A stretch of 64,000 nucleotides of DNA from the NCBI RefSeq assembly GCF_001422365.1, contig NZ_LMMT01000002.1, positions 1-64,000 of the forward strand. The letters run 5' to 3'. Positions 52,668 through 61,460 of this stretch are shown here, one piece after another. The notes under the pieces were generated by a model that had not been told where the DNA came from, did not search any database, and saw only the letters and a list, made by a program, of their open reading frames with translations. This DNA is from Pseudorhodoferax sp. Leaf265. Its GTDB lineage: Bacteria; Pseudomonadota; Gammaproteobacteria; Burkholderiales; Burkholderiaceae_C. The stretch's first letter is position 1; each line of letters begins with the position of its first letter. Position numbers and translations under genes: made by a program.

Positions 52668-53561
52668 ATGTCCTTCGCCTTTCCCCGTCTTCGCCTGACC
52701 GTTGCCGCCCTGGCGGCCGCCGCCTTGCTGGGCTGCGCCAGCGTGTCAGAGCCGGTCGGCGCGTTGCGCAAGGAGAACGTGTTCGCGGTCACCGCGGGCA
52801 ACGAGCTCATCAGCTTCAACGCCGGCCAGCCGCAGCGCGTGCTGAGCCGCAAGCCCGTCACCGGCATGGCCGCGGGCGATGCACTGGTCGGCATCGACTA
52901 CCGCGTGGCGCGCGGCGTGCTGTTCGCGCTGTCGCGCCAGGGCCGGCTCTACACGCTGAACACCGGCACCGGCGCGCTGACGCAAGTGGGTTCATCGCCG
53001 GCCGTTCTGCCGCTGGCCGGGCCGCTGTTCGGCTTCGACTTCAACCCGGCGGCCGACCGCATCCGCGTGGTCGGCGAAGGCGGCCAGAACCTGCGCCTGC
53101 ACCCCGACACCGGCGCCGTGGTCGACGGCAACCCGAACCTGGACGGTGTGCAGCCCGACGGTGCGCTGGCGTACGTGGCCGGAGATGCGAACGCCGGCAA
53201 GCCGCCCGCCATCGTCGCGGCTGGCTACACCTACAACAAGCAGGACGAGAAGATCACCACCAACTACGCGATCGACCGCCGCCTGGGCGTGCTGGTGATG
53301 CAGGGCTCCAAGGAAGGCACGACGCCGGTGGTCTCGCCCAACACCGGCCAGCTGCGCACCGTGGGTCCGCTGGGCCTGGGCGAACTGGCCGACGCCACGC
53401 TGGACATCGCCGATGTGTCGAACGCCGCTTTCGCGGCCGTGCGCACGCCCACCGACGCCAAGACCAAGCTTTACCAGATCGACCTGGACACGGGCCGCGC
53501 CCGCTTCGTCGGCACCGTGGCCAACGGCGGCCCGCTGCTGGGCATGGCCATCGAGCCGTAA
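52668..53561 (+). CDS. DUF4394 lipoprotein
   Basis: 297 residues from the ATG at 52668 with GGAG upstream; a longer frame lacks a site. A signal peptide with lipobox LLGCAS (about residues 22-27) marks a lipoprotein. The mature part is a beta-propeller-like repeat protein of the DUF4394 type, with GIDYRVARGVLFALS, LFGFDFNPAADRIRVVG and a later ALAYVAGDANAG repeat. Function is unknown; related proteins occur beside extracytoplasmic stress regulators. It is 148 bases after aroQ. Confidence 0.82.
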   Translation: MSFAFPRLRLTVAALAAAALLGCASVSEPVGALRKENVFAVTAGNELISFNAGQPQRVLSRKPVTGMAAGDALVGIDYRVARGVLFALSRQGRLYTLNTGTGALTQVGSSPAVLPLAGPLFGFDFNPAADRIRVVGEGGQNLRLHPDTGAVVDGNPNLDGVQPDGALAYVAGDANAGKPPAIVAAGYTYNKQDEKITTNYAIDRRLGVLVMQGSKEGTTPVVSPNTGQLRTVGPLGLGELADATLDIADVSNAAFAAVRTPTDAKTKLYQIDLDTGRARFVGTVANGGPLLGMAIEP

Positions 53562-53583
53562 GCCGCTCGGCGTACAGGCTTCC

Positions 53584-54201
53584 ATGCGCATGATGCGTCC
53601 GCGGGTCGGCTGGCTGCTGGGCCTGGCCCTGGGAACGCTGGCCGGCGCCGGCTGGGCCGGGAACGTGCAGGTCACGGTGCAGGACAGCGCGGGCAAGCCC
53701 CTGGCCGGTGCCGTGGTTTTCCTCGAATCGCGCGAGGCGCGGGCACAGGCCAAGCCGCTGTCCGGCGCCGAGATCGCGCAGCGCAACAAGCGCTTCGAAC
53801 CCGACGTGACGGTGGTGACCGTGGGCAGCGCCGTGACCTTCCCGAACCAGGACACGGTGCGCCACCACGTCTACTCGTTCTCGCCGGTCAAGACCTTCGA
53901 GCTCAAGCTCTACATCGGCACGCCGGCCAGCCCGGTGGTGTTCGACAAGCCCGGCATCGCCGTGCTCGGCTGCAACATCCACGACCAGATGGCGGCCTGG
54001 GTGGTGATCGTCGAGACGCCGTACTTCGGCCGCAGCGCCGCCAGTGGCCAGGTGGCGCTGGTGGGCGTGCCGGCCGGCAGCTACCGGCTGCGCGTGTGGC
54101 ACCCAGGCCTGGCCGTGGGCGCGCCGGCGGCCGACCAGGCGCTGGCGGTGGGCGCAGCCGACCAGGCCACCGTGTTCAAGCTCGCCGGCGTGACCCCATG
54201 A
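53584..54201 (+). CDS. Cupredoxin-fold periplasmic protein (methylamine-utilisation-like)
   Basis: 205 residues. A signal peptide (about 1-26) leads into a carboxypeptidase-regulatory-like strand (GKPLAGAVVFLES) and a cupredoxin domain. The type 1 copper set appears complete: His in TVRHHVYSF and Cys, His, Met in GCNIHDQM. Similar proteins are annotated as methylamine-utilisation proteins, but no methylamine genes are here. Its stop overlaps the ATG of the GGDEF-EAL gene, so it may sense or deliver copper or redox state for that protein. Confidence 0.83.
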   Translation: MRMMRPRVGWLLGLALGTLAGAGWAGNVQVTVQDSAGKPLAGAVVFLESREARAQAKPLSGAEIAQRNKRFEPDVTVVTVGSAVTFPNQDTVRHHVYSFSPVKTFELKLYIGTPASPVVFDKPGIAVLGCNIHDQMAAWVVIVETPYFGRSAASGQVALVGVPAGSYRLRVWHPGLAVGAPAADQALAVGAADQATVFKLAGVTP

Positions 54202-56594
54202 ACTGGCGCGCCCGGCGCACCTGGTCATTGCCGGGCGGCCTGTCTTCCCGCATCGTGCTGCTGTCGCTGGTGCTGCTGCTGGTGGTGCAGGCGGCGGTGT
54301 TCAGCGTGGTGCGCATCGCCATCGAGCAGAGCGCGCGCCGCCAGGTCGCACAGGAGCTGCGCGTGGGCGAGCGCGTGTGGCTGCGCCTTTTGGAGCAGAA
54401 CGCGCAGAAGCTGAACCAGGGCGCCACGCTGCTGGCGGCCGACTACGGCTTCCGGGCCGCCGTCGGCAGTGCCGACCTGGACACCATCGCCTCGGCGCTG
54501 GAGAACCACGGTGCGCGCATCGGCGCCACGGCCACGGCGCTGCTCGACACGCAGTTCCAGCTGCGCGCCGTGGCCGAGGGCCAGGACGCCGCTGCACTGC
54601 ACCCGGTGCTGGCCAGTCCGCTGCGCGCCCTGGCCGAAGACCCGCACGCCTACCGCATCGCGCTGGTGGGCGGGGATGCCTTCCAGTTCGTGCTGGTGCC
54701 CATGCGCGCGCCGGTGGTCGTGGGCTGGGTGTTGATGGGCTTTCCGCTGAACCACAAGCTGCTGGAGGACATGCGCGGGCTGTCGGATGTGCAGCTGGCG
54801 CTGTTCGGCCGCCCGCCGGGCCAGCCGCCGCGCGTGCTGGCCACCACGCTGGGCCCGGCCGCGCTGCAGGCCCTGCAACAGGCCGGCGGCCAGCCCACCG
54901 AGCTGCCGGTGGCCGGCGACGTGCTGCTGGCACGCCCCGTGGAGCTCGACACCAGCGCCGACACGGCCGTCTACACCGTGCTGCTGCGCTCGGTGAACGA
55001 GGTGATGGCGCCGTTCCACCAAGCCCAGGTGGCGCTGGCCTGGATCACGGCGCTGGGCGTGCTGCTGTTCGGCGCCGGCAGCGTGGTGACGGCGCGGCGC
55101 GTGACCACGCCGTTGCGCGCGTTGGTCGCCGCCGCTGGCGAACTCGGCCGCGGCCGCTACGACCAACCGCTGCAGCACACCGAGCGGCGCGACGAGATCG
55201 GCGGCCTGGCGCGCGCCTTCGACACCATGCGCGTGGACATCGCGGCCCAGCAGGCCGAGGTCCGCCGCCTGGCCTACTGGGACCGCCAGACCGGCCTGCC
55301 CAACCGCGCGCGCTTCCGCGAGGCCGTGGAGCAGGAGATCGCGCGGCGCAGCGCCGAGGCCAATCCGCGCAGCCTGTCGGTGCTGATGCTGGACCTGGAC
55401 CGTTTCAAGCACGTCAACGACGTGATGGGCTACGCCTTCGGCGACCAACTGCTGGTCGCTGTGGCCAGGCGGCTGGGCCAGCATGGCCTGCGCAACGGCG
55501 ACATGGTGGCGCGTTTGGGCGGCGACGAGTTCGCCATGCTGCTGGTCGACAGCGACGCCGGCATCGCGCAGGCGGTGGCCCGGCGCATCGCCAAGGGCTT
55601 CGAGCAGCCGCTGGCACTGGGCGAGCAGACCGTGGACATCTCTGCCGGCCTGGGCATCGCCTGCTGGCCCGACCACGCGGCCGACACCGACACGCTGCTC
55701 TCGCGCGCCGAGGTCGCCATGTACGCCGCCAAGGCCAAGACCACGGTGGTGCAGCTCTACGACGCTGCGCTCGACGCCGGCAGCGTGCAGACGCTGTCGC
55801 TGCTCAGCGAGCTGCGCCGCGCGGTGGAGCACAACGAGCTGCGGCTGTTCATGCAGCCCAAGCTGCGGCTGGAGGATTCCACCGTGGTGGCGGCCGAGGC
55901 GCTGGTGCGCTGGCAGCACCCCGAACGCGGCCTGGTGCCACCGCTGGACTTCATCCCGTTCGCCGAGCAGACCGGCTTCGTGAGCCAGCTCACGCTGTGG
56001 GTGTTCGACGCCGCGGCCGACCTGCTGGCGCAGATCGGGCCGGGCACGCTGCGCATCGCCGTGAACCTGTCCACGCGCGACCTGCTCGACGTCGAATTCC
56101 CGGCGCGGCTGGACACCATCCTGGAGCGCCACGGCGTGCTGGCCACTGGCTTTTGCCTGGAGATCACCGAGAGCGCGATCATGGACGACCCGCAGCGCGC
56201 CCAGGCCGTGCTGCAGCGCCTGTCCGACCGCGGCTTCAAGCTCTCCATCGACGACTTCGGCACCGGCTATTCGTCGCTGGCCTACTTGAAGCGCCTCCCC
56301 GTGGACGAGCTCAAGATCGACAAGTCCTTCGTCATGAACATGGAGAAGGACGAGGACGACGCCAAGATCGTGCGCTCCACGGTGGACCTGGCCCACAACC
56401 TGGGCCTGACCGTGGTGGCTGAGGGCGTGGAGAACGCGCTGATCTGGCGCCAGCTGCGCGCGCTCAACTGCGACGAAGGGCAGGGCTACTTCATGAGCAA
56501 GCCGATGCCGTCCGCGGACTTCCTGCACTGGGCACAGCGCTGGCACCAGGGCCAGGTGCTGACGCACACCGGGCACGGGGCGCTGCTGCGTTAG
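54198..56594 (+). CDS. Membrane GGDEF-EAL protein (c-di-GMP turnover)
   Basis: 798 residues from the ATG overlapping the preceding stop. Two membrane helices (about 18-40 and 280-302) flank a periplasmic sensor region of Cache-like size. A HAMP linker (about 300-355) is followed by the GGDEF domain with intact GGDEF near residue 441 and the EAL domain with EAL near residue 567 and DDFGTGYSSL later. Both catalytic motifs look complete, so it could make or degrade c-di-GMP. Translational coupling to the cupredoxin suggests the periplasmic part responds to that protein's state; that is inference. Confidence 0.9.
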   Translation: MNWRARRTWSLPGGLSSRIVLLSLVLLLVVQAAVFSVVRIAIEQSARRQVAQELRVGERVWLRLLEQNAQKLNQGATLLAADYGFRAAVGSADLDTIASALENHGARIGATATALLDTQFQLRAVAEGQDAAALHPVLASPLRALAEDPHAYRIALVGGDAFQFVLVPMRAPVVVGWVLMGFPLNHKLLEDMRGLSDVQLALFGRPPGQPPRVLATTLGPAALQALQQAGGQPTELPVAGDVLLARPVELDTSADTAVYTVLLRSVNEVMAPFHQAQVALAWITALGVLLFGAGSVVTARRVTTPLRALVAAAGELGRGRYDQPLQHTERRDEIGGLARAFDTMRVDIAAQQAEVRRLAYWDRQTGLPNRARFREAVEQEIARRSAEANPRSLSVLMLDLDRFKHVNDVMGYAFGDQLLVAVARRLGQHGLRNGDMVARLGGDEFAMLLVDSDAGIAQAVARRIAKGFEQPLALGEQTVDISAGLGIACWPDHAADTDTLLSRAEVAMYAAKAKTTVVQLYDAALDAGSVQTLSLLSELRRAVEHNELRLFMQPKLRLEDSTVVAAEALVRWQHPERGLVPPLDFIPFAEQTGFVSQLTLWVFDAAADLLAQIGPGTLRIAVNLSTRDLLDVEFPARLDTILERHGVLATGFCLEITESAIMDDPQRAQAVLQRLSDRGFKLSIDDFGTGYSSLAYLKRLPVDELKIDKSFVMNMEKDEDDAKIVRSTVDLAHNLGLTVVAEGVENALIWRQLRALNCDEGQGYFMSKPMPSADFLHWAQRWHQGQVLTHTGHGALLR

Positions 56595-56609
56595 GCAGCG
56601 CCACCACCA

Positions 56610-57515
56610 TCACCCCGCCATCGCCTTCAGGCGCATCTGCCCCGGCAAGGGCACCGAGCGCTTGAGTACATCCTCGGCCAGCCACAGCGCCGACTTGCGT
56701 GCCCGCTCGGCCACGGTGGGCAGCGGCAGGTTCAGGAAGTCGTCGTTGAAGACCTCGAAGCTGTAGTCGCCGCGGTAGCCCAGCTTGTCCAGCCGCAGCA
56801 CCAGTTCGACCACCTGCTCGCTGTGCACGCCTTCGCCCGGGAACACGCGCATGGTGCGCGCGGTGGCCATGCGTTCCTCGAAGGTCGGCGTGTCCTGCCA
56901 CAGGAAGTCGGCCAGCTGCACGAGGAAGATCTTGCTCGGGTCCAGGTAGTCGATCTCCGAGAGCGGCGTCTTGGCCGCCAGCACGTGGAAGGAGTCGATG
57001 CCCACGCCCAGGTTGGGGCAGTCGGCGCGGCAGACCACGTCCCAGGCCGTCGTGAACTCGTTGACGGTGTGGCCCCAGGACAGGCCCTCGTACGCGATCT
57101 TGATGCCCAGCGGCACGGCGAGCATGGCCAGCTTGCGCAGGTCGCGTGCGATCAGGTCCAGGTCCTGCGTGGCGTGGCGCGAGGTCGACGAGCAGGCCAG
57201 CAGCACCGTGCAGCCCAGCGCGGCGCACATCTCCAGCATGCTCTTGGCGATGTCCACCTTGTAGTGGTGCAGGTGGCCGGACAGGCCTTCGAAATCGCGC
57301 AGCACCTGGAAGCCCGTGCCGCGCAGGCCGCTGTCCTTGACGGCCTGGACGGCGGCTTCCAGCCCGCCCGGATGCCCGACCAGGTCGTTGGCCTTGAGCA
57401 TGACCTGCGTGAAGCCGGCCTCGCGCATGGCCTTGAGCTTGGCCTCCAGCGGCCCGGCCAGCGTGATCGTGTCCATGCCGAAGCCTTCGAAGTTGCCCTC
57501 GGTGTGCAGCCGCAT
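56610..57515 (-). CDS. Sugar phosphate isomerase/epimerase-like TIM barrel (dehydroshikimate dehydratase-like)
   Basis: 301 residues from the ATG at 57515, which has GGGGAG eight bases upstream; a GTG nine bases earlier overlaps the previous stop and is the alternative. It has the xylose-isomerase-like TIM-barrel pattern with metal ligands suggested by IAYEGLSWG, VGIDSFHVL and VQLADF. 3-Dehydroshikimate dehydratases (QuiC type) contain this barrel fused to an HPPD-like half; here the HPPD-like half is the gene just upstream. The pair may convert 3-dehydroshikimate to protocatechuate. Other isomerase functions are possible. Confidence 0.75.
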   Translation of the reverse strand: MRLHTEGNFEGFGMDTITLAGPLEAKLKAMREAGFTQVMLKANDLVGHPGGLEAAVQAVKDSGLRGTGFQVLRDFEGLSGHLHHYKVDIAKSMLEMCAALGCTVLLACSSTSRHATQDLDLIARDLRKLAMLAVPLGIKIAYEGLSWGHTVNEFTTAWDVVCRADCPNLGVGIDSFHVLAAKTPLSEIDYLDPSKIFLVQLADFLWQDTPTFEERMATARTMRVFPGEGVHSEQVVELVLRLDKLGYRGDYSFEVFNDDFLNLPLPTVAERARKSALWLAEDVLKRSVPLPGQMRLKAMAG

Positions 57516-57520
57516 GGTGC

Positions 57521-58429
57521 TCACTCCCCGCCGCTGTGCACGAGTTCGAACACCACCGAGCCCAGGTAGGTCTTGGTGATGGCGCCGCGCCGCTCGGTGT
57601 GGGCGGCGGCGGTTTCGACGAACTCCACGCCCAGCGCGCGCAGTGCCTGCACGGCGGCCAGCACGTCGGGCACGCCCAGGCCGATGCGCTGCAGCTTCTC
57701 GCCGGTGTCCAGCACATGCGGCTCGGGCTCGACCAGCTGCAGCATGAAGCGCTGCGTGGCGTCCAGCGCCGGCGTGCGCAGCAGGGTGCCCTTGGGCATG
57801 ATGCCGAAGCGCAGGTCGTCTGGGATCAGCTCGGTGCCGAACAGCTCGCGGTAAAACTCGATCCAGTCGTTGCTGCGGCCCGGGCCGATGTACTGCACCA
57901 CGCCGAAGAAGTGGATGCCCGCCGTGGCCGCGGGATGCTGCTCGACCGAGGGGATCGGCACGAAGTCCACGCCGTAGATCGAGAACTCCTTGTAGCGGTC
58001 GACGAAGTAGATGCGGCTGCCGCCCGCGCCGTGGATGGCCGGGATGTTCAGCTCCATGACCTCGGCATGCGTGGGCACGGCCCAGGCACCGCGTTCCAGC
58101 ACGTAGTTGTAGGCGGCTCGCGCGTCGCGCGCGCGCAGTGCGATCGCCGAGATCTGCGGTACCTCCTGGTTGGCGCCCGGCGCGTCGGCCGCGTGGGCGT
58201 TGACGACGATGTTCAGGCCGCCCTGGCGGTACAGCAGGATCTCGCGCGAGCGGTGCCGCGCGATGGGCCGGAACCCCATCATCTCCAGCACCTGGCCCAG
58301 GGCCTGGGGCTTGGAGGTGGCGTATTCGATGAACTCGATGCCGTCCAGGCCCAGCGGGTTGGCGGCGTCGCTGAACGAGGCCTGAAGAGGCTCGCGCGGG
58401 TCGGGGGTATTCAGCAGCAGGTCACTCAT
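57521..58429 (-). CDS. VOC/HPPD-like dioxygenase-fold protein
   Basis: 302 residues from the ATG at 58429. Two vicinal-oxygen-chelate halves of the 4-hydroxyphenylpyruvate dioxygenase type are seen: the first with GIEFIEYATSKPQALGQVLEM near 30-50, the second with GIHFFGVVQYIG near 165 and a metal-ligand Glu candidate in GSVVFELVHSGG at the end. It might be an HPPD, but its direct coupling to the TIM-barrel gene fits the second half of a split dehydroshikimate dehydratase better. The next gene starts within a few bases of its stop. Confidence 0.75.
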   Translation of the reverse strand: MSDLLLNTPDPREPLQASFSDAANPLGLDGIEFIEYATSKPQALGQVLEMMGFRPIARHRSREILLYRQGGLNIVVNAHAADAPGANQEVPQISAIALRARDARAAYNYVLERGAWAVPTHAEVMELNIPAIHGAGGSRIYFVDRYKEFSIYGVDFVPIPSVEQHPAATAGIHFFGVVQYIGPGRSNDWIEFYRELFGTELIPDDLRFGIMPKGTLLRTPALDATQRFMLQLVEPEPHVLDTGEKLQRIGLGVPDVLAAVQALRALGVEFVETAAAHTERRGAITKTYLGSVVFELVHSGGE

Positions 58430-58464
58430 GCGCACATTCTGCGCCAGCCGGCCCCGAATCCCGC

Positions 58465-59235
58465 TCAGCGCACGAGCAGAACGCCGCCGTCGACCGTCAG
58501 TGTGGTGCCGACCACATAGTCGCCCGCACGCGAGGCCAGGTAGATGGCGGCGGCCGCCATGTCCTCGGGCTGGCCGATGCGCTTGGCCGGGATGCGCCGG
58601 GCGACTTCCTCGCCCTGGTCGCGCGCGGCGCGGTTCATGTCCGAGGCGAAGGCGCCGGGCGCGATCGCGCTGACCACGATGTTGTCCTCGATCAGCCGCA
58701 GGGCCATGCGTTTGGTCAGGTGGATCAGGCCGGCCTTGCTGGCGGCGTAGGAGTAGGTCTCCAGCGGATTCACGCCCTGGCCGTCGATGGAGGCGATGTT
58801 GATCACCTTGGCCGGTCGGCTCTGGGCCGCCAGCCGCAGCGGCGCGGCCAAGGCCTGCGTCAGGAAGAAGGGCGCCTTGAGGTTCAGGTCGACGACCTTG
58901 TCCCAGCCCGATTCGGGGAAGTCGTCGAAGGGCTCGCCCCAGGCCGCGCCGGCGTTGTTGACGAGGATGTCCAGCCGGGGTTCCAGCGCGACGAAGGCAT
59001 CGGCCAGCGCCCGGGCGCCGGCCACGCTGGACACGTCGGCCGGCAGCGCGATGCAGTGGCCCAGCGCGGCCATCTCGTGCGCGGCCTGGGTGCAGGCCTC
59101 GCCCTTGCGCGCCGAGATGTACACGCGCGCGCCCTGCGCCAGGAAGCCCTCGGCGATCATGCGGCCGATGCCGCGCGAGCCGCCGGTGACAAGGGCGGTG
59201 CGGCCCGCCAGGGAGAACAGGTCTTGGGTCTGCAT
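58465..59235 (-). CDS. Short-chain dehydrogenase/reductase
   Basis: 256 residues, typical of classical SDRs. The NAD(P)-binding TGGSRGIGR motif lies at residues 18-26, NNAG follows in the middle, and the catalytic YAASK is present with a preceding Ser in the INIASI segment. Promoter-proximal gene of the minus-strand trio SDR, VOC/HPPD-like, TIM barrel. It could oxidise shikimate- or quinate-like alcohols, but SDR substrates cannot be told from sequence. Confidence 0.88.
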   Translation of the reverse strand: MQTQDLFSLAGRTALVTGGSRGIGRMIAEGFLAQGARVYISARKGEACTQAAHEMAALGHCIALPADVSSVAGARALADAFVALEPRLDILVNNAGAAWGEPFDDFPESGWDKVVDLNLKAPFFLTQALAAPLRLAAQSRPAKVINIASIDGQGVNPLETYSYAASKAGLIHLTKRMALRLIEDNIVVSAIAPGAFASDMNRAARDQGEEVARRIPAKRIGQPEDMAAAAIYLASRAGDYVVGTTLTVDGGVLLVR

Positions 59236-59292
59236 GGAATGTCTCGCTCGGTATAGGGAAAACGCTGCAGCTTAGCGAGCCTACACTTGCCC

Positions 59293-59309
59293 GTCGCCAC
59301 TTTGGCGAC
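59293..59309. promoter_or_regulatory. Perfect inverted repeat before the cyclase gene
   Basis: GTCGCCA and TGGCGAC (7-bp arms, 3-base loop) end 19 bases before the cyclase ATG, in the divergent 93-base gap to the SDR gene. It could be an operator or a leader hairpin near the ribosome-binding region. Confidence 0.4.
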
Positions 59310-59328
59310 ACCGCCACACCCCTCCAGC

Positions 59329-60402
59329 ATGAAACAGATCCACCGCCAGCAATTGGCCGAGCGCCTGCTGGCCCTGGCCGAAACCGGTGCACTGCAGCAG
59401 GGCGACGCACGCGCGCGCATCGCCGAAGTGATCGACAGCGTGGAGCATGCCGATGCCGCGGCCGACCTGCGCCGCGTGACCATCCTGCTGTCGGATCTGC
59501 GCGGCTTCACGGCGCTGGCGGAGCAGCATTCGGCGCTGGCCATGGTCGAGGCGCTGAACCGCTACCTCGCGCGCATGACCGAGATCATCCTGCGCTGGGG
59601 CGGTTCCATCGACAAGTTCATGGGCGACGCGATCATGGTGCTGTTCGGCGCGCCCGAGGCGCTGGAGGACGACATCGTCGCGGCCATCGCCTGCGCGATC
59701 GAGATGCAGATCGCGATGGACGAGATCAACGCCGACAACCGCCAGCACGGCATGGCGCCCTGGTTCATGGGCATCGGCATCAACACCGGCGAGGTCGTGG
59801 CCGGGCAGCTGGGCTCGCGCCTGCACAGCGAGTACACGGTGATCGGCGACCAGGTCAACCTGGCTTCGCGCATCGAGGCGCACAGCCTGCGCGGGCAGAT
59901 CCTGCTGTCCGAGGCCACCTGGCAGCAGGCGCAGGGCTTCATCGAGACCGGCGATGTCAACGAGGTCAGCGTCAAGGGCAAGCGCGAGACCGTGCGCATG
60001 TACGAATTGCAGGCCACGCAGCGCCCGCACCGGCTGGTGGCGCCCAAGCGCGAGATCCGCAACAGCCCGCGTGTGGAGGTCGACATGCCGCTGGTCTTCC
60101 GCCGGCTCAAGGGCAAGGCCGTGGGGCCGCGCCAGCTCGATGGCCGCATCACCGACCTCAGCTACGGCGGCATGTTCGTGCGCAGCGCGGTGGCCTTGCA
60201 GGCCTTCGACGACATCTGCTTTGCGCTGTCGCTGTCGATGATGGGCCGCGAGCTGACCGAGATCTACGCCAAGGTGCTGCGCGTGGTGCCGCAGGCCGAC
60301 GGGCAGTACGGCTATCCGGTGGAGTTCACGGCCATCGAGGCCAAGGCCCAGCAGTCGATCAAGGAGTTCGTCGACGGCATCGTCGAACTCGGCCGGCCCT
60401 AG
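59329..60402 (+). CDS. Class III nucleotide cyclase with C-terminal PilZ domain
   Basis: 357 residues from the ATG at 59329; an upstream frame start lacks support. The cyclase domain (about 45-225) has the metal Asp pair (LLSDLRGFTAL and GDAIMVLFG), a purine-pocket Lys in DKFMGD, and transition-state Asn/Arg in GDQVNLASR, all consistent with an active adenylate cyclase. The C-terminal PilZ domain keeps both c-di-GMP contacts: RxxxR at 244-248 and DxSxxG at 276-281. It is soluble, with no membrane helix. It probably links c-di-GMP level to cAMP synthesis; the direction of control is inference. Confidence 0.88.
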   Translation: MKQIHRQQLAERLLALAETGALQQGDARARIAEVIDSVEHADAAADLRRVTILLSDLRGFTALAEQHSALAMVEALNRYLARMTEIILRWGGSIDKFMGDAIMVLFGAPEALEDDIVAAIACAIEMQIAMDEINADNRQHGMAPWFMGIGINTGEVVAGQLGSRLHSEYTVIGDQVNLASRIEAHSLRGQILLSEATWQQAQGFIETGDVNEVSVKGKRETVRMYELQATQRPHRLVAPKREIRNSPRVEVDMPLVFRRLKGKAVGPRQLDGRITDLSYGGMFVRSAVALQAFDDICFALSLSMMGRELTEIYAKVLRVVPQADGQYGYPVEFTAIEAKAQQSIKEFVDGIVELGRP

Positions 60403-60405
60403 GTT

Positions 60406-61209
60406 TCAGGCCGCCGCCTGGCGCGCGGCGGCCTGCCGCACGAAGATCGGCGAGGCGGTGCTGGCCATGGCGAGTTCGCCGGCCGCCTGGTTCAGCGCCG
60501 CGCCCAGTTCCAGCATGCGCGGCGCGGTCAGCCGGATCGCCGGGCCGGCGATCGTGATCACGCCGATGGTGTCCTCGCCGCGCCGCTGCACCGGCGCCGC
60601 CATGGCGTTCATGCCGGGCGCGTAGACCTCCTCGATCAGCGAGAAGCCGCGCGCGCGGTCTTCCTGCAGCACCTGCTCCAGCGCCTTCCAGGTGGTGGGC
60701 GCGCGCGGGCCGTAGGCGGCCGGCTCGCCGAAGCCCTGCTTGACCACGAGCTCCAGTGCGCGCTCCTCGGACAGCGTCATGAGCCAGGCATGGCCGCCGG
60801 CGCTGCACGACAGGCGCAGGTCGATGCCCATGTCGGGGTCGTAGCGCAGGCCGAAGCGCGCGCCCTGCGCCTTGGCCACGAAGGTCAGCCGGTCGCCGTC
60901 GACGATGGCCAGGCGCACCAGCTCGCCCGACACGTCGGCCAGCCGGTCGATGATGGGCTGGGCGATGTCCACGATGCCCGAGCCGCCCAGGTAGGACAGG
61001 CCCAGCGCGGCCAGCTTGGTGGTAAGCGCGTAGTCGCCGTGGTCGCGCATTTGGCGCACATAGCCACAACGCACCAGCTCGGTCAGCACCCGGTGGCAGG
61101 CCGACAGCGGCAATTCCAGGTCCGCTGCGACGGCCGACAAGGCCTTGCCTTCGGGGCGTGCGGCCAGGTATTCGAGGACGGACAGGGAACGTTCCAGGGG
61201 GCTGCTCAT
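60406..61209 (-). CDS. IclR-family regulator
   Basis: 267 residues from the ATG at 61209. The N-terminal winged helix-turn-helix (about 1-60) has the family order RSLSVLEYLAARPEG and LSACHRVLTELVRCGYV. The effector domain follows, with the DIAQPIIDRLADVSGELVRLAIV segment. IclR proteins often control aromatic and hydroaromatic acid breakdown. It is divergent from the PQQ-dehydrogenase gene across 251 bases containing an IclR-like operator. Confidence 0.87.
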   Translation of the reverse strand: MSSPLERSLSVLEYLAARPEGKALSAVAADLELPLSACHRVLTELVRCGYVRQMRDHGDYALTTKLAALGLSYLGGSGIVDIAQPIIDRLADVSGELVRLAIVDGDRLTFVAKAQGARFGLRYDPDMGIDLRLSCSAGGHAWLMTLSEERALELVVKQGFGEPAAYGPRAPTTWKALEQVLQEDRARGFSLIEEVYAPGMNAMAAPVQRRGEDTIGVITIAGPAIRLTAPRMLELGAALNQAAGELAMASTASPIFVRQAAARQAAA

Positions 61210-61460
61210 GGCCGGGATTGTCACCCGAAGCCGGACGGCTCCATGTGGCATGCGCAGCGCCACCAGCGGCCCACTCGCCCGAACTGCGTACAGGTTTACC
61301 CCAGGTGCCAAACCCTGGTCGGCCCTTAACATGGAAACATATTCCATATGGAAACAGTTTCTGACAATTTGGGTTGGTGCTGCATTGGCACCCACCCAGG
61401 CGCGGCACGCCTGCAGGCATGTCGCGCTGGCTGCCATTTTCACAACCACCGGAGACCTGC
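61210..61460. promoter_or_regulatory. Divergent IclR/PQQ region with operator
   Basis: The region holds ATGGAA (61331-61336), five bases, TTCCAT (61342-61347), then ATGGAA (61348-61353). Thus two inverted repeats share the middle arm, one of them the gap-free TTCCATATGGAA. ATGGAAACA also recurs directly with a 17-base period. This symmetry is typical of IclR-family sites and lies about 108 bases before the PQQ gene start. Confidence 0.55.
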
